A DNA stretch of 64,000 nt, from the NCBI RefSeq assembly GCF_037176765.1, contig NC_090034.1, positions 91,163,000 through 91,226,999 on the forward strand, read 5' to 3'. The DNA comes from Anolis sagrei. Lineage: Eukaryota; Chordata; Lepidosauria; Squamata; Anolidae. The notes below the pieces were generated by a model. The model ran no database searches. It was not told the DNA's origin and was given only the letters and a program-made list of their open reading frames with translations. The translations under genes were made by a program, and so were the position numbers. Shown here one piece after another: positions 46,131 through 59,753 of the stretch; the stretch's first letter is position 1, and each line of letters starts with the position of its first letter.

Positions 46131-46239
46131 TTTTCAAGCCCAAACAAGGTTTTGAAACCTGTTCTCCAGAGATGTACCCCATGCTCAAACCATTAAGATC
46201 TGTCACATCTACCGGGGACATAAGAGTGTTTACACTTAT

Positions 46240-46950
46240 TTTACTTACTTACTTACTTAAGCAATCCCTCGTTGTCCGAGTAAGATTGTCCTCCAAGTTC
46301 GGTGGCCTGGTATGTAGGTGACTGTGGAGCCCCATTCTTGACCTGCATGTTCTCCTGCAGTGAGGGCATCGGTTTCCAGGTGGAAGACAGTCCTGGTCAG
46401 GGTTGGCTTGATGCACCTTTCTCTTGGCATGCTCCTCTCTTTCACCCTCCATTCATGCCTCTTCAAATTCTACAGCTCTGCTGGTCACAGCTGAACTCCA
46501 GCTGGAGTGCTCAAGGGCCCGGGCTTCCTAGTTCTCGGTGTCTATGCCACAGTTTTTAAGGTTGGCTTTGAGCTCATCTTTAAATCTCTTTTCCTGTCCT
46601 CCAACATTCCAATTTCCATTCTTGAGTTGGGGTAGAGCAACTGCTTTGGGAGATGGTGATCGGGCATTCGGACAATGTGGCCGGTCCAGCAGAGTTGATG
46701 GTGGAGGACCATTGCTGAAATGCTGGTGGTCTTTGTTAATTCCAGCATGTCGGCATTTGTCCACCTGTCTTCCCAAGAGATTTGCAGGATTTTTCAGAGG
46801 CAACGCTGATGGAATCATTCCAGGAGTTGCATGTGACATCTGTAGATAGTTCACGTTTCACAGGCATATAGCAGGGTTGGGAGGACAACAGGTTTTCCCG
46901 GTCCTCAAACACTCTATGCTTCATTTGGAAAATTGCTGCATTCTCAAAGC
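46240..46950 (-). mobile_element. Non-LTR retrotransposon C-terminus with zinc-finger-like end
   Basis: Minus strand encodes LCWTGHIVRMPDHHLPKQLL, RFKDELKANLKNCGIDTEN, WRVKERSMPRERCIKPT and CPHCRRTCRSRMGLHSHLHT. It ends in an ACTT run near 46245. The frame is broken several times. Confidence 0.75.
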
Positions 46951-47500
46951 TCAGGTGGTGTTGTATTTCAGTGTCACTGGTGACTTTTGTGGAGAGGTGG
47001 CTGCGAACCTCATGTTTTAGTTGAAGGCAGGTTTCGGAGACACAATTTTAATTTTGATATGACCTCTGAATATGTCAAGGCTCATTCTGCACAGAGGGGA
47101 AAATGGTAACAAGGACCTGGTGCCAGCTGCTTATGGCTGCTGTCTCCTCCATTTTCCCACCAAAGCATTCCTAAGGATAGAAGTGGGACAGTAGAGAGGA
47201 TTGGAGTTTCTTTAGGGTTCTTTTGGAACAGACTAAACTCTCATCTTTTGCCACTCTACTCTTATTTGATTGCTTTTTAATTAGAGTAAATCTAAACAAC
47301 TTACATTTACCGGTGGATAAATAGACCCAGGTTTTGGGGGGGGGGGGGCTGACATTTTGACTAAAATTTCTAGACTTGTATGTGACTGTGAAAAATATAT
47401 AAGGAACAAATAGAAAATACAAAAAAGCAAAAGAGTTAGATAAGGTACATAAAGACAGCTCAGAAAAGGTAAGGAGGTGGGACTATGCAAAGCAAGCCTT
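46951..47500. other. 5' flank of gene 2
   Basis: The first 100 bp may be more LINE debris. The rest is unique and leads to the gene 2 promoter. Confidence 0.35.
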
Positions 47501-47515
47501 GGAACCTTCTAAGAC

Positions 47516-47556
47516 TGAGTCATCAAGGCACTCCCCTTGATAACATCCAGTATAAA
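47516..47556 (+). promoter_or_regulatory. Gene 2 core promoter: AP-1 site, GATA-type motif and TATA box
   Basis: A perfect AP-1 consensus TGAGTCA at 47516-47522, TGATAA at 47538-47543 and TATAAA at 47551-47556. The order and the TGATAA-to-TATA spacing match gene 1. AP-1 sites are common in epithelial surface genes, so epithelial expression is a guess. Transcription probably begins near 47582. Confidence 0.65.
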
Positions 47557-47613
47557 TAGAGTCCTACAGTTTGCTACCATTCCTACTGTAACTCAAGACA
47601 GAAAGGGAGAAAT

Positions 47614-47688
47614 ATGGCGAAGTGGGTTGTGGTTGCTTTCCTTGTTGCCTGCCTGCTCTCCCCAAAGAGCATCAGAGCTGCACCCGTG
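47614..47688 (+). CDS. Gene 2 exon 1: signal peptide
   Basis: 75 nt ending GCT GCA CCC GTG before a GTAAGG donor, the same length and ending as gene 1 exon 1. A TATA box lies about 60 bp upstream. The hydrophobic core is [11 protein letters not shown]. Intron 1 then runs 6.3 kb. Confidence 0.85.
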
Positions 47689-50600
47689 GTAAGGATGAAC
47701 ATGTTTTCTGCATTCTGGTGGGAGGCCAGGAGGTTTACTGCTTAAAGCTGAAACTCAGTTTCACATACACCTGAAAACCAAGTGCAATTTCCAAAATCAA
47801 CTTGTATATATTATTTAGTTAGTTAGGACCTCTTCACAAGGTCCAGGGGGACAGTTCCTGGTGAAAGGGAAGGCACGCGGGGAGTCTCATAATGCCCCAT
47901 GCACTTTCCCTCCCTCCCCCATCATATGGTGTGGATGGGACGAGGCGCATTGGCATTTTGTCCCCATCATATGGGAGAAAGGGTGGCAATGCGTGGCAAC
48001 ACATGTTGTCCCACCACCCTTTCCCTCATCATATGGGGAAAAGGGGAGGAAAATGCAGGTAGCTATGCTGGAGCTACCCGAAAAACACTTTTCTCTTCGA
48101 GATGGAGGAGGAAGCACTTCTGATGCTTCTCCTCCACTTTGGGAGGATTGTAGGTGGGGCCTGCTGAGTGTCATCTGATGGCACTTGACACTTGAGAGTC
48201 CCCATCCAAGTTCTGGCGAAAAGCAGAAAAATGGAGCTATTTAGCCCTGTGTGAAGAGGTCCTTAGTTTAGTAGCACTTTTTAGGTTTTCAACATTTTGT
48301 TCTTCATCAGTCAGTTTCTGGGTTCAGTGATATCGTTAGGGAATTAAAGGTAAGGGGGTGGAATTGCATGGCTCTCCAGAAATTGTACTACAGCTCCCAA
48401 CATTTATCACCATGAGTAATGGTGGTTTGGGGGGCCACTGGTAGTTGCTGTCCCCAAACATATGGAGAACTGTGCTTTATTCCCATATCTGGGCTAACTA
48501 TAATTGCCAGTCTTATTTCTATTGGACTGAATCAGTTGCTTAAAATGAAGTCAATACATGGTCTACTAAATATTTGTTTTAAGTCACATGCTTCTAAGGC
48601 CACATCTACACTGCCATATAAAATCCAGATTATCTGCTTTGAACTAGATTATATGGTAGCGTGTACTAATATAATCCAGTTCAAAGGAGATAATCTGGAT
48701 TTTATATAGCAGTGTTGATGGGGCCTTAGATTGTCTCACAATATAGTTGAAGGCAATCTTTTGAGATATTGGCTTCTCAAACTCCTGGAAATTCACATTA
48801 TTCATTTTTAAAGAGGATCACTGCAATAGTATTACTTCCAAGTCAAATAATGACTCAACATGAACATAGTACTGTTGTAGTACAAGAAAAGATTACAGCT
48901 GAAATCCTATTAGCATCTTATCTATGTGTAAGTTTCTTCACATGCTTAGGAGTCCTTTTGGGCATTCTGTGATGCATGTATTAAGCTCCTGGTTGCATAA
49001 GTTGAGTCCCATGTGTGTAACCTTTGTACAGAAACATACTTTCTATTATTCATTCTATCTGTCAATGGGATTAGTGGTGGAGGCTCCTTCTATGGAGGCT
49101 TTTAAACACAGCCTATGGAGGCTGAATGACCATCTGTTGTCGGTGCTTTGAACATGATTGTCCTGCTCCTTGGTAGGGGATTGGAATGGATGGCCCACGA
49201 GGTCTCTTCCAACACTATGATTATATGATTCTACCTTCATATTGACTCATGTTCTAGGTCTATTCTAGATTAAGTAATAGCATTCAAATTGTGCAGTTCC
49301 ACATTCATAGGTTGGCTTTCATGTATTCCACATTTCACACAAAATGCATTAAGCAGTAATCAGGTACATTGTCAAATACACAACAATATTTTCCTGTCAC
49401 ACGTGGGGAAGCGTCACTGCATGGCTTCCCTCTGCACCGACCCTGTTGTTCTCTATGGAGCACGAGAAGTTCTGGGAAAAGTGTCATAGGACACTTACAC
49501 CAAAGTAGATCACCTCACCAAAAGTTAGTGTGTGTTGTGTGATGGGCAGTGGGAGGCTCCATTAATCAGCTGTTCTGCAAGCCACCCATATGATGAAGTT
49601 GCAAGTTTTGGTCAAATAAGACTATTTCTCATTTTGCCAAATGGTCTAAACTGTATATTATTGGGTGAACATCACTAATAATACCTACATAATAGGCATG
49701 GTTATGTACCATCAGAATCTTTGTAATTTAGAATAAAGTCGGGAAAATTACTTTTTGAAGCAATTTTAAAGTTTTTAAGAAAACCAGAAGTCCCTTTGCC
49801 CTTCTGAAGCTTTTTCTGCAATTTGTTATCTGCCATTTTGTTATGACTCATGAAGTGAGTCAGAAATTATTCAGCTTTTCCCCGTTTCTGGTCCCTGGCC
49901 TCAGCTCAAGCCGGAGAAGCCAGTCTTAAACCAGAGAAGGAAGGAATTTCCTCCGCTTCTGGAGTAAAACAACTACTTTCAAAGTTAAGAACACCCAATG
50001 AAACAGGAAACAAGCCTACTACATAATATCCAGTTAGCCTTGGCTGTATTGCTACAATACAACAGAGCCATTAAAGCAATTAGATTTCAATATGTGTTTT
50101 ATTTATTTATTGTGTCATAAGCAAATTGAGAATACAGCTATAATGTATAGAAAAACCATAAACAAAGTTAAAAATTTGGCATTATACTAAATTTCCTTTG
50201 ACTAGAAGCTGGCCACTTCAAGTGCCTCTGGTGTGGCTGTAATTGTGCATGTGGCAGGGCTTAGACTGCATTGTTGTAAGTGGTCTGTGGTTTGCTCTTC
50301 TCCAACTTGCATGTCGTGGACTCCACTTAATAGCCCCATATCTTAAGGTTAGCTCTGCATCTCCTGGTCCCAGAGCACAGTCTGTTCAGTGCCTTCCACG
50401 TCACCCAGCCTTCTGTATGTCCAGGAGGGAGTTTCTCATCCGGTCTCAGTCACGGATTGAGATTCTGGGTTTTAACCTGCCACTTTTCGACTCTCACTTG
50501 CTCAGGTGTTCCTGCGAGTATCTCTGTAGATCCTAGGAAACTATTTCTTGATTTAAGGCGTGGACTTGCTGGCTGATATCCAAACAGAAGATGAGCCAGA

Positions 50601-53600
50601 GATGTCAATGCCTTGGTATTGACTTACTACTTAACTGTCACTCTTTTGGAACTTACAAAAAAAAATCAGGATTATATATCCTAACAGTGAGATCATTCTC
50701 AGAGTACAATAATTACGCTATCTATGAACACTACATATATCCAATTGCATAAGTCCAAACCATAGCCAAGATAGTACTGGTAAAGTAAGAAACCAAAATC
50801 AGTGTACTCTTGGTATATCTGAGATGTTGGGAGAAAGATGGAAACACTCAGAGATGTCCCAAACAGCAGTGAGACTGGGAATAAAGTCAGTAAAAGATGC
50901 ACAATAAATGACTAAAACAACAGTGATACTGGGTATAAAGCTAGTAAAAAAAACACACAATAAAAGTCTTTGGATCTTTTTTAAACAGAACATTTATTAC
51001 ATTTATTGTATTGACTTTCTTCCCAGTATCATCAACAAAGCCAGTAAAAGAAACACTGTGAAATTTTCTTGGACATGCAGAAAATGTTCCTTGGAATTTT
51101 TTATTGGAAATGTTTATCATGTTTCTCTTAGGCCGTAGTTCCTAGTTTCCTCAGTATTTCTTTGCCTAAGGAGAAAGGAATTTCATTGCATGCAAAAGAA
51201 ATACATTTCACCTTTTTAGAAAGACTGTATCCTTTTATAAACATAGGTATGACCCCTAAATCCCACCTTAAACTCCAGGAACCCAATGAGATCTGCAGCA
51301 CAATCAAGTGGGGCAGTTCCAAATGATGCAGCCAGCCCACTCCTGCCCCCAAGTGACAAGGAGAGGAAGAATGTCACTTTTCCTTGTCATCCCATAGACT
51401 TCTATCTCATAGAATCATTGAGTTGGAAGAGCCCTCATGGGCCATCCAGTCCAACCCCCTGCCAAGAAACAGGAAAATCACATTCAAAGCATCCCCAACA
51501 GATGACCAGCCAGCATCAGTTTAAAAGCCTCCAAAGGAGGAGCCTCCACCACACTCTGGGGCAAAGAGTTCCACTTCTGAACAGCTCTCATAGTCAGGAA
51601 GTTCTTCCTAATGATCAGTTAGAATCTCCGTTCCTGTAGTTTGAAGCGATTGTTCCATAGCCTAGTCTCCAGGGCAGCACAAAACAAGCTTGCTCCCTCC
51701 TCCCTATGACTTCCCCTCACATATTTATACATGGCCCTCTTCATGTTTCTCTCCTCAGCCTTCTTTTCCGAAGGCTAAGCGTGCCCAGCTCTTTAAGCCA
51801 TTCCTCATAGGGCTTGTTCTCCAGACCGTTGATCCTTTGAGTCGCCCTCCTCTGGACACATTCCAGCTTATGAACATCTCCCTTCAATTGGGGTGCCCAG
51901 AATTGGACACAGTGTGATTCCAGGTGTGGTCTGACCAAGCCAGAATAAAGGGGTAGCATGACTTCCCTGGATCTAGACCAGGGGTCCTCCAACTTTTTAA
52001 ACAGAGGGCCAGGTCACAGTCCCTCAAACTGTTGGAGAGCTGGATTAGAATTTGAAAAAAAAGAATGAATTCCCATGCACACTGTGCATATCATATTTGT
52101 AGTGCAAAAAACCCACTTAAAAACAATACAATAATTAAAATGAAGAACAATTTTTACAAATATAAACTTGGTATTTCAATGGGAAGTGTGGGCCTGCTTT
52201 TGGTTGATGAGATAGGATTGTTGTTGTTGTTGTTGTGTGCTTTCAAGTCATTTCAGACTTAGATTGACCTTGAGCAAGGACCGGGTAAATGACCTTGGAG
52301 GTCCGTATCTGGCCCCCGGCCTTAGTTTGAGGACCCCTGAACTAGACACTGTACTCCTATTGATGCAGACCAAAATCCTTTCAGATTTTTTTTGCCGCCA
52401 CATGACATTATTGGCTCATGATTAACTTGTCCACAAGGATTCCAAGATCTTTTTTGCACGTACTGCTGTTGAGCCAGGTGTCTCACAGAGCGGCTTGCTG
52501 AAGTTTGAGGCAGGGAGGTGGATGGGTGGGACTTATAATTGTGACAATACTGCAATGATCATGACAATGCAACAAAGTTAATATGGAGAAGCTATGGGTC
52601 TGTGAATCTAGGTTGCAAATCTGTTATAGAATGTATTGTCGAAGGCTTTCCTGGCCTGAATCACTTGGTTGTTGTAGGTTTTTTCAGGCTATATGGCCAT
52701 GTTCTAGAGGCATTCTCTCCTGACGTTTCGACTGCATCTATGGCAAGCATTATCAGAGCATCCTCACTACCTCTGAGGATGCTTGCCATAGATGCAGGCG
52801 AAACGTCAGGAGACAATGCCTCTAGAACATGGCCATATAGCCCGAAAAAACCTACAACAACCCTGTTATAGAATTCTAGCCATTTTTAAAATATCAAAGC
52901 ATGTGAGATGGGAGGATGGTGCAAATTATTTAAAAGGTAAGTTGCTGATACTAGGAGCAACCAGGAGCAACAATTCATTCTCCCTTTTTTACAGCCAAAA
53001 ATGACATAAGAGAATTTGAAGCTGAGGGCAGAAAATAGCTTAGAAGTTCAAGGAGGGTCCATGGTTTCTTTTTGCCCATGTCTTTGGAACAGCCTTCCCC
53101 TCTTTGACATTTTTCCCCCTTCTAAAAAAACAAAGTGCATGGAAACTGCTGGGTATCTCTGAAAAACTAGGCAACTTTTCTTGAAACTGGATGGGGAAAA
53201 TAATCAAGCAGTGCTTTCAAACATCCACAGGAGGGCGATGAGACTGAACAAGTTGGTAGCAGTTTTGTAGAGACACACTGACATTTTATTAATCATATCA
53301 CAATGGAATTTAGCATCCCTGTTTCAGGATTCTTTCATAGCACAGAAACTATCTCAATGGGTTCCTATTTCAAGAGTTTTCCATGTAGAACATGCCTTTC
53401 CTGAGTTTAGCTTTGTTTCCTGTTGTATAGTGATTTGATATAGGGATTTATTTCTTACTACTCTCATTCCTGATGGAAGGAAAAAGTGATTTCAGCTATT
53501 TTCTTCCAAGTATACAGGTTCTGAATACTATTTGCAGTTTGGTTTTCTTGTTTACAAAATTTATAGTTATTTCTTTTGGCTTATGGCAGAGAAAACAACA

Positions 53601-54204
53601 TTTTCTGTATAGCAAACGATGTATTACTTTCCATGCTGCTAATGCTGTTTCTGGGTATAACATGCTATAAATAAAGACTTATATATACAATTAACACTTT
53701 TTTGTAGAACCCCTTCCCCTACATTTGCTATACAGGAAAGAGCATATTTGCACAAAGAATAGTATTTCTGTGCAGAGGTATTATATTCTGTGAAGAAAAA
53801 ACTGTTGGAAACAATCCATGTGAAATTTTGTGCAGAATAAGTCCAAAACTGCAAAATATCTTTTTCAATCCAGGGTTTTATGACACATAGGAAATGTTTT
53901 AAACAACTTCACTCTTAAAAATATACTGTATTTTATTATTATTAAAATCTTCATAAAGGCTTTCATGTTTTGGAGACGTACTAAACTTCTCTCCTATTTC
54001 ATTTTTTTTTAAATTGCAGAAAAGCTTTGCAGCTGATCCAGGAGTAAGTATCAGCAATAAAAATGACTGATTGAATCTAGCATTGTGTTAATACTGTATG
54101 TAATCAAGTATAAGCCTAGTTTTCAGCCCTTTTTTTAGGCCGAAAAAATCCCCCCGGCTTATACAAGAGTCAAGGTTATTTATTATTTTACTGTGTTGTT
54201 TTTA

Positions 54205-54248
<44 letters not shown>

Positions 54249-56257
54249 GTATTATTTTATTCTATTTATTATTGTTATTATTACATTTATTATTGTACTC
54301 TATTTATTATTATTATTACATTTATTATTTTACATAAACGCATTTACATTGAAGAAGGTTAGAGTAATGGTTTAATCAGAGTTGGACAGTCTTATCTTAA
54401 ATTACAGTTTTATGTAAATATTCAAAAACATTTAACCTACTGATGCCTCAGTTAATGTCATTGTATTGGCATTTGTTTTTATTTTGAAATTTACCAGTAG
54501 CTGCTGCATTTCCCACTCTAGGCTTATACGCAAGTCAATCTATTTTCCCAGTTTTTTGTGGTAAAATTAGGTGTTTCAGTTTATATTCAGTCGGCTTATA
54601 CTCGAATATATACGGTATATTTGAGATTATTGCTTTCTTTGTTTTATGAATAGCTTTTTTTTAAAAAAAAAAAATATCCCCAGCAATTTGTTTGAGCAAC
54701 AGCTACCCCACCAGACCCCAATATAAAGAAATTGATTTGGGCATCTAATTTTTTTGTCGAGAAAATGAACAAAATGTTTGAAAGACATGAACAGGGTAGG
54801 TAGCTACTCTTCTTGTGTTTAATCTATATTTGGTAGAGTTGGAGTAGGATGAAAGAAGGTAGAAGAAAATTGAACTTTAGAGTCAAAATGCTAAGTTTGT
54901 TTAGAGGGAGCCCACGTCCTCTTGGTAGCCCAACTAGAATAGTCCTGTTCACTCATTTAGACTTCCATAAGTGTTGACATCAGATGATTTAAAAGCAGTT
55001 GCTTGCAAAATAGTTAACATCAGTCTATTTTTAAAATTCCCAAGGTTTGGTTCAAGAAAAACATGCTTTGTCCTATTTCCAATATAAGGGACTGATTTGG
55101 ACATATATTTTTTGTAGGGGAAATTGACTAAACGTTTAAAGTTCACATCCTCTTGATATCCCGGATACAGAAGTATTCTATAATTTGGATTTACATATGT
55201 ACTGACATCAGTTGAATCAATACAATTACTATGATTGGGACTACCAATTATGTTTCTCAATGTATAGGAATTTGCAAATAGCTTGTAGCTCATAGACTGA
55301 AGGAAATACAAAATACTAACACATCAACTTTGTACTCTTTTTTTCTGTAGAGTGTAGACAGTTTTAATAACAATGCAATTGGTGCCAACAGCTTCGACAA
55401 CAATGTGGTAAGTACAGGGAGCCTGTCAATTGTCCAATCTTGTTTGCCCAACAGTTTGAGAGACCCTTTGTCTGTTTCTCTGTCAGATGGTATTGGGCAA
55501 AGTTTCTCATTTTATAGGTGTGTCTGGGAGAAATTCATCCCTGGGTCCCATGTATTTGACATAAATTCCACGATCAATAAATTCCAGCTTTCTTTCTGCA
55601 CATGCTCAATATACACAACCTTGCATTAAGCGTGGATTATTTCAGTTATTTAATTCTCTCATATATAAATATGAACTGTATCATATCCCCCCTTGTTGTG
55701 TGAAATCACAAGGCTTCTACGAGTGGAAGTCTTGCATTTTATAACAGGCATGGTATTCTTTAACAATCAAAAAAGATTATTGTCTTATTCTTTCATGGCA
55801 CAAAAACTATCTCAATGGATTCTGTGAAGAACTGTGTTCTAAACAGATAATGTGTGAAGGAGCCATAATTTTGTGCAGAAGTCCACAATTGCAAAATGTT
55901 TTTTCAATCCAGGGTTCTAATTGCCCTAGTTCTCCCAGACAAAAGAAATACATTTTTAAACAATTTTTAACCATTTACTTCATTTTAAATATTCTTTCCT
56001 TCCTGTCCTATAAACTGGACCCTTTTCTTATTATTATCATCAATGGATGTACAGTAGTGGACTTTTACTACAGAAGATTTTGCACAAGCCCTTGCCTCAC
56101 CTCTTAGTTTTGAAATATCCACTCTGTTCAACCACTGGTTGTTTTATGATGAATTATGTTTTATGATGTTATGATGATGTTGTGTATGTATTCTTGTTGT
56201 GTTATATTTTAACTCTGTTTGAATGGACTTGGCCCCATGTAAGCCGCCCCAAGTCCC

Positions 56258-56301
<44 letters not shown>

Positions 56302-57553
56302 GAAAGACAACAAGATTAGTACACAGCAAACAAGAACTATGCTGGTTGTTGTATTGGATCACACATTGGACACTTCCCAAGGACTATGTGATGTATCGGT
56401 GAATAATGTGTGCAGATCCCAGTAGGGTGGCCTTTTGCAGGTGACAGATGGTAATTTTGTGAGTGCCGATTGTGTTTAAATGCAAGCTAAGGTCATTAGG
56501 CACTACAGGTTTTAAACGTCGTTGTGTTACTGTTAATGTTTATTGTTTATCTTCTGTTATGAGTTTTATTTTATTGTTTCGTATTACTGTTGTTATTGTT
56601 TTTATTACTGATGTATTGTGGGCTCGGCCTCATGTAAGTCACACCGAGTCTGGAGAGATGGTTGTTGTTCATTCGTTCAGTCGTCTCCGACTCTTCGTGA
56701 CCTCATGGACCAGCCCACGCCAGAGCTCCCTGTTGGCCGTCACCACCCCCAGCTCCTTCAAGGTCAGTCCAGTCACTTCAAGGATGCCATCCATCCATCT
56801 TGCTCTTGGTCGGCCCCTCTTCCTTTTACCTTCCACTTTCCTCAGCATAATTGTCTTCTCTAGGCTTTGCTGTCTCCTCATGATGTGGCCAAAGTACTTC
56901 AACTTTGTCTCTAGTATCCTTCCCTCCAATGAGCAGTCGGGCTTTATTTCCTGGAGGATGGACTGGCTGGATCTTCTCGCAGTCCAAGGCACTCTCAGGA
57001 TTTTCCTCCAACACCACAGTTCAAAAGCATCTATCTTCCTTTGCTCAGCCTTCCCTAAGGTCCAGCTCTCACATCCGTAGGTTACTACAGGGAATACCAT
57101 GGCTTTGACTAGGCGGATCTTGGTTGCCAGTGTGATGTCTCTACTCTTTACTATTTTATCGAGACTGAACATTGCTCTCCTCCCAAGAAGTAAGCATCTT
57201 CTGATTTCCTGGCCACAGTCTGCATCTGCAGTAATCTTTGCACCTAGAAATACAAAGTCTGTCACGGCCTCCACATTTTCTCCCTCTATTTTCCAGTTGT
57301 CAATCATTCTTGTTGCCATAATCTTGGTTTTTTTGACATTTAGCTGCAACCCAGCTTTTGCGCTTTCTTCTTTCACTTTGATTAGAAGGCTCCTCAGCTC
57401 CTCCTCGCTTTATAAATAAAGTTTTGCTATTATGTATTGTCAAAGGCTTTCATGGCCGGAATCAATGGGTTGTTGTAGGTTTTTTCGAGCTATATGGCCA
57501 TGGTCTTGAGGCATTCTCTCCTGACGTTTCACCTGCATCTATGGCAAGCATCC

Positions 57554-57592
<39 letters not shown>

Positions 57593-59689
57593 ATCCAGTG
57601 TGCTTATCACTACTGGGACCACCTTTACTGTCTTGTGTCAGAGTCTTTGTAGTTCAATCTTATTTTATTATAATATTATTATTATTTTACTTGATGCAAA
57701 AAAACAAACAAATGAACAGAATCAGATCTCGATAAAGATGTATATGTTTTAGAGACATACTAAACTTCTTCCCTGTCTCCTTTTTAAAATTGCAGAACAG
57801 CTTTGCAGCTAATCCAGGCGTAAGTATCAGCAATAGAAATGACCAGCTAAAGCCAGCATTATGTTAACATATTAAAAATCTTCATTTTTTTTTTGGATTT
57901 GAATAGTTACTTTGAAAATTCCCCAAGGTTTTATTTTAGAAAACGCTGCCCTACTTCACCCCAAATATAAAGAAATAGATTTGATAATCTATTTTGTGTA
58001 GAGTGAATGAACTAAACGTTTAAAGCCCACATCCTCTTGGTATCCCGGCTACAGTACTGTTCAATCATTTGGATTTATAGAAGTGTTAACTTCAGTTGAT
58101 TAAATAGAAAACTGTGAAAAATCTTATGGAACTGTTTGTAGATAAGACATCATCTTGCACTTTTTTTTATAGAGTGCAAACAGTTTTAATGGCAACGCAA
58201 TTGGTGGAGGCAGCTTCGACAATAACGCAGTAAGTACAGAGGGTCTGTCAATTCTCCAATCTTACTTGTCCACCGGTTTGAGGGACCCTGTGTTTCCTTC
58301 TTGGTCAGCTGTACTTAGGCACATTTTCCCTCCCAATATATATATGGATCTAGGAGAAATTCATCCCTGGGTCCCATGTATTGGGCATGGAGGCCCTGGT
58401 GGAGCAATGGGTTAAACCTTTGTTCTGGCAGGATTGCTGACCAACAGGTCGGTGGTTCAAATCTGAGGAGAGTGGGTGAGCTCCCTCTGTCAGCTCCAGC
58501 TCCCTAATGCAGGGACATGAGAGAAGCCTCCCTCAAGGATGGTAAAACATCAAGCATCCGGGCATCTCCTGGGCAACGTCCCTGTAGACAGCCTATTCTC
58601 TCATACCACAAGTGATTTGAAATTTCTCAAGTCGCTCTTGACTCAGAAAAAAAACTGTATTGTCCCATCCTTGATCGATGGTTTCTAACCATAAATTTCA
58701 TGTTCAACCAGTTCCTGTTTTTCTTCTGCACCTGCTCAATATATACAACTTTGCATTAATTCAGTGCTTTCATTCTCTAACATGCAAGCATGAACAGTAT
58801 CACTCACCCTCCCTTATTGAGTGAAATCATAAAGTTGTCTGGGTGGAAGTCTTGTATTTTATTTCAGGTGTGTTGTATTTTAACCAGTTAAAGATTATTA
58901 TTCTTTCATAGCACATGAACCATCTCTATGCATTCTGCAAAGAAAATACTATGTTCTAAACCAGGGGTCCTCAAACCTTTTAAACAGAGGGCCAGGTCAC
59001 AGTCCCTCAAACTGTTGGAGGGCTGGATTGTAACTTGAAAAAAGCATGTATGAATTCCTATCCACATTGCACATATCTTATTTGTAGTGCAAAAAACAAG
59101 TAAAAACAATACAATAATTAAAATGAAGAATAATTTTAACAAATATAAACTTATTAGTATAATGGGAAGTGTAGGCCTGCTTTTGGCTGATGAGATAGGA
59201 TTGTTGTTGTTGTGTGCTATCAAGACGTTTCAGACTAAGGTTGACACTGAGCGAGGGCCAGGTAAATGACCTTGGAGGGCCATATCCGTCCCTCAGGCCT
59301 TAGTTTAAGGACCCCTGTTCTAAACAAAAAGGGGCACAAAGAAATCAAAAGTTATATTGTGCATGATAAGTCAGAAATTGCAAACTACTTTTTTCAATTC
59401 AGGGTTTAATTGTCATGGTTTTCTCTCACACAGGAAACATGATTTTTAATCATTTCTCTGTTTATAATATTCTTTCCTTCCTGTCACATAAACTGTTGTT
59501 GTTGTTGTTGTTGCTGCTGCTGCTGTTGTTATTTGATACTCAACAAGATTAGTACACAGCAAACAAGATCACTATGCTGGCTTTTGTATTCGATCACACA
59601 TCAGACACTTCTCAAGAGTCTAGGATTGCGTGATGCATCAGTAATTGTTGTTGTTGTTATTATTATTGTTATTATTGTTGTTGTTGTTG

Positions 59690-59753
<64 letters not shown>

